DNA of 51,428 bases from an uncultured Gimesia sp. (GTDB lineage Bacteria > Planctomycetota > Planctomycetia > Planctomycetales > Planctomycetaceae): the NCBI RefSeq assembly GCF_937910335.1, contig NZ_CALEMX010000146.1, forward strand, positions 1 to 51,428. Direction: 5' to 3'. The notes under the pieces are model-generated. The model was not told where the DNA came from and made no database searches. It saw only the letters and a list, made by a program, of their open reading frames with translations. Position numbers and translations under genes: made by a program. Positions 44,053 to 51,428 of the stretch are shown here, one piece after another (the stretch's first letter is position 1; every line of letters starts with the position of its first letter).

Positions 44053-44600
44053 GTTGCAAGGCCTTTCAATTATTCAGCAAGAATCAGGAATAAAGAGAAA
44101 TACTATAAATGATCGTCGCACACTTACGAGGTACATTCCCCGACCTTCGCAGTGAACCACTTTGAATACTGGTATCATAACATGCCCAAGGGCTCGAAGC
44201 ACCCCTGAATTTGCACAGAAAACCGGAGAAATCATCTAAGACCGGGCAGAAATCAGGGTTTACCGACCTATCCCGAAAAGTCAACCAATGCTCCTTTACA
44301 GGAAACGACTTACATACCCCAGGCAATACAATATATACGCTGCAGCGTCGTTTTTCGTTGAATTATTATGAAACTTAAAAATAGGCATTGCCCGTTTCAT
44401 ACGAATGTCAGCTTCAATAAAACATATTCGATACAACGTCGATAGATAAGATGTGAATAACTAAGCACTTATAGGTTGTTTGCAAGTCTATCAAACAAAA
44501 ATCGTGAGTTCTGTTAAATAGTTCACTAAAGCCTTGTTACTGATTCGAATATGCCAACGACGTCTGGCGAAAGACGTCTGATCGTGCGTTTGATGAATAA
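44053..44600. other. 548-bp intergenic region between the CCFG genes and ABC permease
   Basis: It should hold the promoter of the CCFG/CPFC genes, since the ABC permease lies upstream on the same strand. A short frame here (44084-44326) has no support. A GACGTC-palindrome hairpin (44559-44578) lies 22 bases past the permease stop; it lacks a T-run, so termination there is uncertain. No gene is seen. Confidence 0.5.
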
Positions 44601-45947
44601 TCAATCACTCAATGTGCTGGCGACATCGGTGCGGTAGGCGGTCATGGCCGGGATGAATCCGACCAGCGAAGCCAGCACAACCAGAACCGGCAGCAGAACC
44701 AGTTCGACGGAACTGAACGCAAAGGGGTTAATCAACAGTCCGCTGCGGGCCTCAATAATGGGGGAAGCAACAAAGACCAGACCATGCCCCAGAACAATTC
44801 CCAGTAAACCACCACCCAGACAGAGCAGTACCGATTCGGAGAGAATAATGGTGAAGACTGCAGTGCGGCCAGCTCCCAGAGCGCGCATGATGGCGATTTC
44901 TTTTTTGCGGTCGGACATCGAATTATAAATGCTGACAAAAATACTCACGCCGGAAACAATAATAATCAGAGACGTCAACACAATCAGCATCGTGCGCACA
45001 TTACCCACAATGTTTGTCATCAGCCAGGTGATCTGTTGAATGGGATTGACGGCTTGAGCCTGATTGCCCTCTTTCAATTGCGATTGGAACTTGATCGTGG
45101 CAAAGCCTCGTAAGCGATCACCTTTCATCTGAACCAGAATCGCGGTGACTTCTTTCTGAGCATCTGGTACTGCATGAGCATGACCGTGGCCGCTGTGATC
45201 ATGATGATCGTGGCTCGCGTTTTCTTTCAGGAGCGCTTTCAGCTTTTCCTCATCCACTTTCTCACCAAAGAATGCCGCTTCCCGGCGGATTGCTTCTTCC
45301 AGTGGTTTTTCATGGCCGGAAACCTGGTAAAACCCACGCAGATTGACGAATACCGTTCGATCATTGGGAGTTCCCGTGGGCGCCAAGATCCCCACGATTT
45401 TAAATTTTTCATCATGCACGTGCCCGCTTTCTGCAGATCCATGAATCAGTTGGAATTCATCACCCATCTTCCAGTTGTTCTGTTTTGCGACCGCAGAGCC
45501 AATCACCGAATCCCAGGTAGATGGCAAAAATTTACCCTCGCTGTTGATCCGAAAATGGCGACCGGGAATGTATTCCAGCGCAAAATAGCGTGGAATGGTA
45601 CCGACAATCGGAAAGCCTCCTTTTTGAGTGACATCACCTATGGCAAAGGGAATCGCTTCTTCAATACGGGGGTCATTCTTCAATTCGGTGTAGTAACGAT
45701 AAGGCAGGTTTTCAATCGGCGCTCCGACACGAAAAACCGTATTCAATACCAGTTGTAGGGGACTGCCTTTCGGACCAACAATCAAGTCATAACCGCTGGC
45801 CGTCTGATTAAACATGCGGTCAATTACGCCATTGATCACAAGCACTGAGATCATCAGAGTGACACCCAGGGCAACACTCAATGCCGTCAACAGAGAGGCG
45901 ACACGACGTTGTCGGATACTTTTCCAGGCGATAGTCAGAGTATTCAT
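44601..45947 (-). CDS. ABC transporter permease (FtsX/MacB-like) with His-rich loop
   Basis: A 448-aa protein with the FtsX/MacB arrangement: one N-terminal membrane helix (about 18-40), a large extracytoplasmic domain (about 41-315), then three C-terminal helices (about 315-340, 365-390, 410-435). The large domain contains the family GPKGSPLQLVLNTVFR and VVGT-type segments. A His-rich insert HDHHDHSGHGHAHA (residues 246-259) has seven His in about 13 residues and would bind zinc or nickel. Unlike lipoprotein exporters LolC/E, such loops are typical of zinc-linked permeases. It works with the ATPase encoded 63 bases upstream on the same strand. Its role is inferred as extrusion or delivery of a substrate across the inner membrane, possibly under metal control. 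Confidence 0.85.
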   Translation of the reverse strand: MNTLTIAWKSIRQRRVASLLTALSVALGVTLMISVLVINGVIDRMFNQTASGYDLIVGPKGSPLQLVLNTVFRVGAPIENLPYRYYTELKNDPRIEEAIPFAIGDVTQKGGFPIVGTIPRYFALEYIPGRHFRINSEGKFLPSTWDSVIGSAVAKQNNWKMGDEFQLIHGSAESGHVHDEKFKIVGILAPTGTPNDRTVFVNLRGFYQVSGHEKPLEEAIRREAAFFGEKVDEEKLKALLKENASHDHHDHSGHGHAHAVPDAQKEVTAILVQMKGDRLRGFATIKFQSQLKEGNQAQAVNPIQQITWLMTNIVGNVRTMLIVLTSLIIIVSGVSIFVSIYNSMSDRKKEIAIMRALGAGRTAVFTIILSESVLLCLGGGLLGIVLGHGLVFVASPIIEARSGLLINPFAFSSVELVLLPVLVVLASLVGFIPAMTAYRTDVASTLSD

Positions 45948-46010
45948 AATGGGCTGTTACTTTTGTTCGCTGAATAAAAAGATGAGGACATCAATCAATA
46001 ATCATGAGAA

Positions 46011-46685
46011 CTATACTGGAGCGTGAACTTTGTTGAATTCCGTCAGAGTTTCCACACGGTCAAACTGGTTGGCCACTTCCTGAGAGTGCGTCACCAGCAG
46101 CATCGCAATTTGATTCTGGGCACAGGCTTCGCGCAACAGCTTCAGGATCGTATCCTGATTCGCAAGATCGACATTCGCCGTCGGTTCATCCGCCAGTAAT
46201 AATTTAGGTTGATTCGCTAGAGCCCGGGCAACCGCCACGCGCTGTTGCTCACCAACGGACATCTGTTTGGGATGGTGATGCAACCGGCGTTCCAGACCCA
46301 CCAGCGCCAGAAGTTCTTTCGCGCGGTCACGGTTCGGCTTTTTGCGAGAAAAACTCATTCCCAGCAATACGTTTTCCAACGCCGAAAAAGCAGGTAACAA
46401 GTTGAATGTTTGAAAGACGAAGCCAATTCGCTCGGCACGAAACCGGTCACGGACTACCTCTGCCATCGAAGCAATTTCGGTCCCCGCGATTGTCACCTTT
46501 CCACTATCGGCGGCGGTGATGCCAGAGATGACATTCAGCAGAGTCGATTTTCCCGAACCGCTCTCGCCGATCAAAGCAACCTGTTCGTTCTCTTTCAATT
46601 CAAACCGCGCGATATCCAGGATGGGCAGAACGGAGCCATTCGGCTCACGGTAACTCTTTTTAACGTTTTCCAGCAGCAGGGACAT
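46011..46685 (-). CDS. ABC transporter ATP-binding protein (LolD/MacB-like)
   Basis: A 224-aa protein with Walker A GESGSGKST at residues 40-48, a Q-loop VFQTFNLLPA, the signature MSVGEQQRVAVARAL (142-156; canonical LSGGQ is here MSVGE), Walker B KLLLADEPTANVD and the switch His in LLVTH at residue 200. The usual length of LolD/MacB/YbbA ATPases is 220-240. It is the first gene of the cluster and presumably powers the permease encoded 63 bases downstream. The upstream gap (313 bp, divergent from an L,D-transpeptidase gene) contains an 18-bp perfect palindrome. Confidence 0.9.
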   Translation of the reverse strand: MSLLLENVKKSYREPNGSVLPILDIARFELKENEQVALIGESGSGKSTLLNVISGITAADSGKVTIAGTEIASMAEVVRDRFRAERIGFVFQTFNLLPAFSALENVLLGMSFSRKKPNRDRAKELLALVGLERRLHHHPKQMSVGEQQRVAVARALANQPKLLLADEPTANVDLANQDTILKLLREACAQNQIAMLLVTHSQEVANQFDRVETLTEFNKVHAPV

Positions 46686-46998
46686 ACTGACCTCGTTCAG
46701 GGAATCTGAGGAAAGGAACCAAATTTCTGAGAACAGACCTCGGCAATTGTTATTGCAAATGTAATGCAGTAAGCAGGTGGTTGCCTAGGGGTGTTTTGAC
46801 AAATCTTTGCAATTATTCCCGATCAGGGAGACTTGCCGGCAAGTCTTAAATAATTATCGATAGGTGACTTACGACTAAGAAAGTCCAACCCGGCTCTCTC
46901 TGGATCGCAGTAGGCTGATTTACGTCAATTTGCTATAGTTCCGCCTCTCTGATTTTAACCAATGTGTGTAGGAATTGTGAATCAAGGATGATAGCAAG
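46686..46998. other. 313-bp divergent intergenic region
   Basis: It separates the ABC ATPase gene (-) from the L,D-transpeptidase gene (+) and should hold both promoters. It contains the palindrome at 46829-46846 and, toward the ATPase gene, a TTGTTATTGCAAATGTAATG stretch that loosely resembles a Fur/Zur-type box; the latter is a weak impression. Confidence 0.5.
46829..46846. promoter_or_regulatory. 18-bp perfect palindrome, candidate operator
   Basis: AGACTTGCCGGCAAGTCT is a perfect 18-bp palindrome with no spacer, in the intergenic region shared by two divergent genes. No regulator can be assigned from the sequence. Confidence 0.45.
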
Positions 46999-48273
46999 AT
47001 GCGAAGTCGTTACCAGCGCCGATTAATGACTCCCTTTCGTTTCGTAATGATCGTGGGACTGGGAATTATAGGGACTGCTGCATGGAAATTTGATATGCTC
47101 CCATTTCACATGGGCAGTGCACCCACCGGCTCTTTGGAAGAGGCCTCATCCGATGATGCTTCTCTGTCCGGCAAAGGTCAGTCTGCTTCTGGATATGTGG
47201 AACCCGTTTTGTCCGAGGAGACAATCATCGCACAGTCGGAACCACCGGCTGAAGAATTACTGGAAGGCAATGATAATCAACGCGCCTATCAGAGCAGAGA
47301 TATCGAAGTACCTCGAATTTACAAGCGGACATTGACCGGGGAAGTCGTAGAGGCTCCTACCAAAGTCGACTCTCCTGTAAACGAAGCCCTCGAACCAAAA
47401 CGATTCAATGGATCTGCCGAGCCTTTGCGTAAAGAAGACAAATCACTCGGTTCTCAACAGGTCGCGGCAAAAAATGTTCCGAGGAATTTGATCCCACCAG
47501 AAGGAATAAAACGTGCGAGCCCGCGCGTCATCAAGTCTGCCGAGAATGCCAGTTTTAAAGAGGAAGTGGCTGGAACGCAGGCGAAGAATAACACTCCTGA
47601 TTTAATCGCCATCGACCAGTTAATTCAACAGGGGAAAATTCTGGATGCTCACAAGCAGCTTTCAAAAATTTATTGGAAACAGCCTCAATTATATCCGGTC
47701 ATTAAATCGCGCATCGAAGAGACAGCACGCATCATTTATTTTACCCCGCAACCACATTTTATGACGCCACATGAAATCGAGCCCGGCGATCAACTGAGAA
47801 AAGTAGCGACACATTATAAAATTACCTGGGAGTATCTGGCGAAACTCAATCAGATTGACCCTAAAAAAATTCGGCCCGGCCAGAAATTGAAAGTCATTAA
47901 GGGACCATTTTTTGCCTTTGTGGATTTGAGCGAATTCACGCTGACTATCCATTCGCACGGATATTTCGTCAAACGCTACGCGATCGGAATTGGTAAAGAT
48001 CACTCCACGCCAACCGGGAAATTTCAAGTCAAAGATAAACTCGTTGATCCGATTTATTACGGTCAGGATGGTGTGATTGCCAACGATGATCCGGAAAATC
48101 CATTGGGAGAACGCTGGATTGATATCGGCGACAGCTATGGCATTCACGGCACGATCGATCCGGCTTCGATCGGTAAAGCAGAATCAAAAGGGTGTGTGCG
48201 AATGCACAATGAAGATGTTGCCGAAGTCTACGACCTGCTGGGTCTGGACTCAGAAGTGGTCATTCGGCCCTGA
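46999..48273 (+). CDS. LysM + L,D-transpeptidase (YkuD) protein
   Basis: A 424-aa protein with one N-terminal membrane segment (about residues 14-32), a long disordered linker (about 35-200, rich in Glu, Ser, Pro), then a LysM-like segment at about 254-296 (HEIEPGDQLRKVATHYKITWEYLAKLNQI). The YkuD L,D-transpeptidase domain follows (about 305-424). The catalytic motif HGT...SKGCVRMHNED has His383 and Cys399. The family cross-links or trims peptidoglycan or attaches proteins to it. Planctomycetes do make peptidoglycan, so a cell-wall role is plausible. The ATG has AAGGATG about 8 bases upstream. Confidence 0.9.
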   Translation: MRSRYQRRLMTPFRFVMIVGLGIIGTAAWKFDMLPFHMGSAPTGSLEEASSDDASLSGKGQSASGYVEPVLSEETIIAQSEPPAEELLEGNDNQRAYQSRDIEVPRIYKRTLTGEVVEAPTKVDSPVNEALEPKRFNGSAEPLRKEDKSLGSQQVAAKNVPRNLIPPEGIKRASPRVIKSAENASFKEEVAGTQAKNNTPDLIAIDQLIQQGKILDAHKQLSKIYWKQPQLYPVIKSRIEETARIIYFTPQPHFMTPHEIEPGDQLRKVATHYKITWEYLAKLNQIDPKKIRPGQKLKVIKGPFFAFVDLSEFTLTIHSHGYFVKRYAIGIGKDHSTPTGKFQVKDKLVDPIYYGQDGVIANDDPENPLGERWIDIGDSYGIHGTIDPASIGKAESKGCVRMHNEDVAEVYDLLGLDSEVVIRP

Positions 48274-48400
48274 TTTCTGCTTTTGACGCGAATACGATTA
48301 GAACATGCCCATGAAACGCGAATTCGCGCGATTCTTTCACCGCGGTCTGTTTGAATGTTGAATTCCAGCCTGTAGAATGGGTGAGGCTGAGCCTGATGCG

Positions 48401-48426
48401 GTACGTTTGCGATAAACGTACTTTTT
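48401..48426 (+). terminator. Terminator-like hairpin in the pyrE leader
   Basis: A perfect 8-bp stem GTACGTTT / AAACGTAC with a 5-base loop, then TTTTT (48401-48421 plus tail). It lies 128 bases after the L,D-transpeptidase stop codon and 54 bases before the pyrE start. It may terminate the upstream gene, or act as an attenuator of pyrE. Confidence 0.65.
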
Positions 48427-48479
48427 CACAGGTTCTACATCATTAATGACACACATTCAGGTTAGAGAAGAGAACATTC

Positions 48480-49040
48480 ATGTTTGATCGGGAAAAGCTG
48501 ATCGAGTTGTTTCGAGAACGCGCTTTAAAATTTGGTGATTTCACGCTGGTTTCGGGAAAGAAAAGCAGTTACTACCTTGATGGAAAACAGGTCGTGCTGC
48601 ATTCGCATGGGCTCCGCCTGGTGAGTGAGGGGTTACTGGAAATGCTGGCCGATGTCGAATTTGATGCCATCGGCGGCATGTCCATTGGTGCAGATCCGAT
48701 CGTCGCCGGTGTACTGGCAATCGCTGCTGAACAGGGAAAATCCTTAAACGGCTTTATGGTTCGCAAAGAACCTAAAGGGCACGGCACTAATAAATATGTC
48801 GAAGGCCCCGTCCAGCCTGGCGATAAAGTGGTCATTGTTGATGATGTCATTACAACCGCCGGTAGCGCTTTACTCTCCGTTGATCGTGCAGAAGAATTTG
48901 GCTGCAAAGTAGTGCGGGCATTAGGAGTCGTCGACCGTTTACAAGGTGGCGCCGCGAACTTCGAAAAACGGAATATTCCCTTCGAAGCACTGCTGACGAT
49001 CGAAGACTTTGGAATTGAACCACCCGCGGAAGATGCTTGA
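48480..49040 (+). CDS. pyrE: Orotate phosphoribosyltransferase
   Basis: A 186-aa protein of the usual PyrE length. It converts orotate plus PRPP to orotidine 5'-monophosphate, the fifth step of pyrimidine synthesis, in the cytoplasm. The PRPP-binding signature VVIVDDVITTAGSALLSVDRA is intact (residues about 119-139). The mobile catalytic loop region RKEPKGHGTNKYVEG carries the Lys/His residues expected. The N-terminal LVSGKKSSYYLDGKQV is the usual orotate-binding start. A terminator-like hairpin sits just upstream. The pgi gene follows after 40 bases on the same strand, so the two may be co-transcribed. Confidence 0.95.
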   Translation: MFDREKLIELFRERALKFGDFTLVSGKKSSYYLDGKQVVLHSHGLRLVSEGLLEMLADVEFDAIGGMSIGADPIVAGVLAIAAEQGKSLNGFMVRKEPKGHGTNKYVEGPVQPGDKVVIVDDVITTAGSALLSVDRAEEFGCKVVRALGVVDRLQGGAANFEKRNIPFEALLTIEDFGIEPPAEDA

Positions 49041-49080
49041 TCGTTGTAAGTCTACAGAGCTTTGATGAAAGATATTTCGG

Positions 49081-50490
49081 ATGACAAATATTCTGCGTTA
49101 TGATGATTCCGCGGCCCGACGTTTGATTGATAATCAATTATACGAAACACTTCAGCCTGATCTCATCGCAGCCCGCGATGAAATGCTGGCCGATATCGCG
49201 CTGTTGGGAACCGATCAGATTCCTGCCCACAAGCAGCCGTTAGATGCCGGTTTTCAAAACCTGCCTCAGCAACTATTGGATGAATATGATTCAGAGCAGG
49301 GCAAAAGTCTGCTGGGAAAAATTGAATCCAAAGCCCGGGAACTGCGCGAGCAGTCCGACCGTTTTGTGGTATTGGGGATTGGTGGCTCCTATATGGGGAT
49401 GCGGGCTCTGTTCGAAGCGGTCTGCAATCCCTGGCATAACGAATTGACTCGCGCGCAAAGACAGGGTGTACCCCGTCTATATTTTGAAGGTAATAATGTC
49501 GACAACGATTCTGTATCCGCTTTGCGTGACTTATTACAAAGTGGATGTCAGGACCCCCATGATGTGTTGCAACGTTGGAGTCTGACGGTCATCAGCAAAT
49601 CGGGGGGAACTTTGGAAACCGCGGTAGGCTTCCGCTTATTCCGTGAATTACTGGAAAATTATTACGGAGTCGATTCTGACGAGAGCCGCTCTCTGGTTGT
49701 TCCCGTGACCGGACTGGAAGGCAAGTTGCGAAACTTTTCCAACCAGAAAGGTTATTCCAGCGTTTTTCCAATTCCCGACATTGTCGGAGGGCGTTTTTCT
49801 GTGTTCACCGCGGTGGGGCTGTTTCCCGCGGCCGTCATGGGGCTGGATATTAAGCAGCTCCTGCAAGGTGCCGCCGATATGACACAGAGATTTGTCAGTC
49901 AGCCGATGGGCGATAATCCGGTCCTGGATTATACCGCGACCTGCCATCTGTTTGAAAAAGAGAAAAATGTTTCGATTCGGATTCTTTCCACCTGGGGAAA
50001 ACGCCTCGAAGCGTTGGGACTCTGGTATGATCAATTACTGGCGGAAAGTCTAGGGAAAGAAGAAAAAGGGGCAACCCCTTTGACGGTCGTGAATACCAGA
50101 GACCTGCACAGTCGAGGCCAGCAACATCAGGAAGGGGCGCTGGATAAACTGATTACCAATTTGATCGTCGAAAAATCCAACTCTGATTCCGTTCCCGTTC
50201 CCGTTGTTCCGGAAAATCAAAATCAGGACGAACTCAATAAGCTGGATGGGAAAACCATTCCCGATATTCTTTCTGCTGCAATCGAGGGCACGAATCGGGC
50301 CTATGCAGATGCCGATCGACCCACTGCTGATTTCATTTTGCCTGTCCTCGATGAATATACGCTAGGTCAGACTTTGCAATTACTGATGCTGGCAACGGTT
50401 CTGGAAGGACGTTTGATCAAGATCAATCCGTACGGTCAGCCCGGTGTCGAAGCCTATAAAATGAACATGCAGGAAGTTTTGAATCGCTGA
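49081..50490 (+). CDS. pgi: Glucose-6-phosphate isomerase
   Basis: A 469-aa protein matching bacterial glucose-6-phosphate isomerases, which interconvert glucose 6-phosphate and fructose 6-phosphate. The phosphate-binding GIGGSYMGMRALFEAV and VISKSGGTLET are intact. The signature FPIPDIVGGRFSVFTAVGLFPAAVMGLD carries the expected catalytic Arg of the first PGI pattern. Late residues include the conserved QQHQEGALDKL and the C-terminal QPGVEAYKMNMQEVL with the catalytic Lys. The length fits the compact bacterial form. It follows pyrE after 40 bases, and the downstream convergent gene ends 14 bases away. Confidence 0.95.
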   Translation: MTNILRYDDSAARRLIDNQLYETLQPDLIAARDEMLADIALLGTDQIPAHKQPLDAGFQNLPQQLLDEYDSEQGKSLLGKIESKARELREQSDRFVVLGIGGSYMGMRALFEAVCNPWHNELTRAQRQGVPRLYFEGNNVDNDSVSALRDLLQSGCQDPHDVLQRWSLTVISKSGGTLETAVGFRLFRELLENYYGVDSDESRSLVVPVTGLEGKLRNFSNQKGYSSVFPIPDIVGGRFSVFTAVGLFPAAVMGLDIKQLLQGAADMTQRFVSQPMGDNPVLDYTATCHLFEKEKNVSIRILSTWGKRLEALGLWYDQLLAESLGKEEKGATPLTVVNTRDLHSRGQQHQEGALDKLITNLIVEKSNSDSVPVPVVPENQNQDELNKLDGKTIPDILSAAIEGTNRAYADADRPTADFILPVLDEYTLGQTLQLLMLATVLEGRLIKINPYGQPGVEAYKMNMQEVLNR

Positions 50491-50504
50491 ATGATTCGCG
50501 CTCC

Positions 50505-51014
50505 TCATTCAGTTCCGGGTGCTTTCTGATTTTTATCAATCGGAACACCGATCATCTGTCCGCTGAAGACGGTCTTTCCCTCGACGAGACCCTGGAAATT
50601 GAACTCGGCTCGCTTGCCGGCGCGAATGCGGTGTAGCTGCGCCATGATGACCAGACGCTGGTTAGGATAGACGGGACGACGAAAACGAACATCGTTCATG
50701 CCACCAAAGCCCAGGAAGTCGCCGCCCAGTAATTTGAACTTGCGGGCATAAAATCCAGCTAGCTGAGCCGAACATTCACAAAGCACCACTCCGGGCATCA
50801 AAGGAAAATCGGGCATATGGCCACGGCACCAGAATTCATTTTCGGTAATATCTTTAAAGCCGACGATCCCATGCTTTTCGTTATCGATATGGACAATCCC
50901 CGTCAGTTGTTCCATCTCAAATCGCTGAGGGTTGATTTCCCTGATTTCTTCGATGCCGAATACAGGGTTCTCAAAATCAAAGTCGATTCCATCATATAGC
51001 AACTTGGGAGGCAT
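50505..51014 (-). CDS. FabZ-like 3-hydroxyacyl-ACP dehydratase
   Basis: A 169-aa hot-dog-fold protein. The catalytic segment CRGHMPDFPLMPGVVLCECSAQLAGF matches the FabZ signature GHFPDFPVMPGVLL-x-E-x-x-AQ with both catalytic His and Glu. The rest (GDFLGFGGMNDVRFRRPVYPNQRLVIMAQLHRIRAGKRAEFNFQGLVEGKTVFSGQMIGVPI) is the usual second half. It may act in fatty-acid elongation or be one of the several FabZ paralogs planctomycetes carry; no fatty-acid genes are adjacent. GGAGAAAAGAG lies just upstream of the ATG. Confidence 0.85.
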   Translation of the reverse strand: MPPKLLYDGIDFDFENPVFGIEEIREINPQRFEMEQLTGIVHIDNEKHGIVGFKDITENEFWCRGHMPDFPLMPGVVLCECSAQLAGFYARKFKLLGGDFLGFGGMNDVRFRRPVYPNQRLVIMAQLHRIRAGKRAEFNFQGLVEGKTVFSGQMIGVPIDKNQKAPGTE

Positions 51015-51194
51015 GGTCTCTTTTCTCCGTATGGGGTATCCAACGATACAGCACTGATTTATTGATCGTGACCATTACGCAATTGAAATGGCTTAGATAA
51101 GGCAAAAGTAGTTTCTACCAACGATTCACAATCTAATACAGACTACACAGATCGCCGGTAAAACTCGCGATCTTAGCAAACTTGGTATTATTTG

Positions 51195-51428
51195 TTAATC
51201 GAGGATTTGCGTTAATTGGCTTAAATTGGTGATCAATCTATCAGGTTTTGTGTCAGGATTTCGGACTTCTTCTTTACTGGCCTGCATACTGAGGCTGTCA
51301 CCCGCAAATAATGCCGTTTTCATCCCCAGATTTTTGGCGATTGCCAGATCATCGTGAATCCGAGTGCCGACGTGCAGGATTTCCTGTGGCGAAATTCCCA
51401 GCTGTTCGAACCGATCAATTAGTTTTTG
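51195..51428 (-). CDS. HAD-family hydrolase, C-terminal part (runs off right edge)
   Basis: The last 77 residues of a protein whose start lies beyond the window. The motif-IV region QEILHVGTRIHDDLAIAKNLGMKTALFAGD is typical of HAD-superfamily phosphatases such as HAD-IA enzymes; the acidic pair DD is present. The remainder, with TKPDRLITNLSQLTQILD at the very end, fits the family (D-x-x-I-x-x-L-x-x-L). Reaction and substrate cannot be given from the fragment. Confidence 0.75.
   Translation of the reverse strand, partial: QKLIDRFEQLGISPQEILHVGTRIHDDLAIAKNLGMKTALFAGDSLSMQASKEEVRNPDTKPDRLITNLSQLTQILD

Noticed and set aside
44084-44326. An 80-codon minus-strand frame in the gap upstream of the CCFG genes
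   Set aside because: There is no ribosome-binding site, domain or repeat; it occupies the expected promoter region of the downstream gene.
46750-46775. A TTGTTATTGCAAATGTAATG stretch looking like a Fur/Zur-type box
   Set aside because: Its halves are not complementary; it would need comparison with known sites before being called.
48318-48329. A 12-bp palindrome CGCGAATTCGCG after the L,D-transpeptidase gene
   Set aside because: It is short, has no T-run and sits away from any start codon; probably chance.

Overview
The window looks like the chromosome of a planctomycete, most likely a Gimesia/Planctomyces-type member of the Planctomycetaceae. The evidence is gene content: a Tat-exported DUF1501 protein, three DUF1559 proteins (two with the H-x9-DG ending), two Tat-exported Gfo/Idh/MocA oxidoreductases, CRTAC1-like VCBS/ASPIC proteins, a sulfatase, a SGNH hydrolase, and a two-component pair with a sigma-54 activator. 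Base composition is close to even. The genus is inference. No rRNA, tRNA, phage, plasmid, IS transposase or CRISPR array was seen.

Layout. 0.1-6.3 kb (+): DUF1501 protein, a 1234-aa TPR/VCBS/ASPIC protein and an NHL-type propeller. 6.3-7.2 kb: non-coding, holding a MITE-like inverted-repeat element. 7.2-12.2 kb: an atypical DUF1559-like protein, then a TIR-TM-WD40-Sel1 protein (two seven-blade propellers) and an unrecognised 210-aa protein on the minus strand. 12.6-14.0 kb: a Gfo/Idh oxidoreductase flanked by copies of a 20-bp dispersed repeat. 14.1-18.7 kb (-): haem-motif VCBS lipoprotein and SGNH hydrolase (overlapping genes), NADPH:FMN reductase and a DUF1559 protein. 19.1-23.4 kb (+): histidine kinase, NtrC-type regulator and sulfatase. 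23.7-28.1 kb (+): MoxR / DUF58 / transglutaminase operon. 28.3-35.1 kb: small lipoprotein, metallophosphatase (-), TPR + VCBS/ASPIC gene pair, and a DUF1559 + small lipoprotein pair. 35.2-39.6 kb (-): Gfo/Idh oxidoreductase, an unusual 627-aa protein and a D-2-hydroxyacid dehydrogenase. 39.7-46.7 kb (-): a compact set of tandem CPFC paralogs, two DUF3299-like CCFG-motif proteins and a MacB/Lol-type ABC transporter with a His-rich loop. 47.0-51.4 kb: LysM-L,D-transpeptidase, pyrE, pgi, FabZ-like dehydratase, and the 3' end of a HAD hydrolase at the right edge.

The best candidates for undescribed biology are the ABC/DUF3299-like/CPFC cluster (39.7-46.7 kb), which may be a metal-linked envelope system, and the TIR-TM-WD40 protein with its unknown neighbour (8.0-12.2 kb). 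Smaller curiosities are the MITE-like element, a 10-G tract just after a lipobox, a terminator-like hairpin in the pyrE leader, an 18-bp perfect palindrome upstream of the ABC operon, and a TPR-VCBS architecture that occurs once fused and once as two genes. Starts were moved to internal ATG/GTG codons where a better ribosome-binding site or a signal peptide supported it; each case is stated in its entry.
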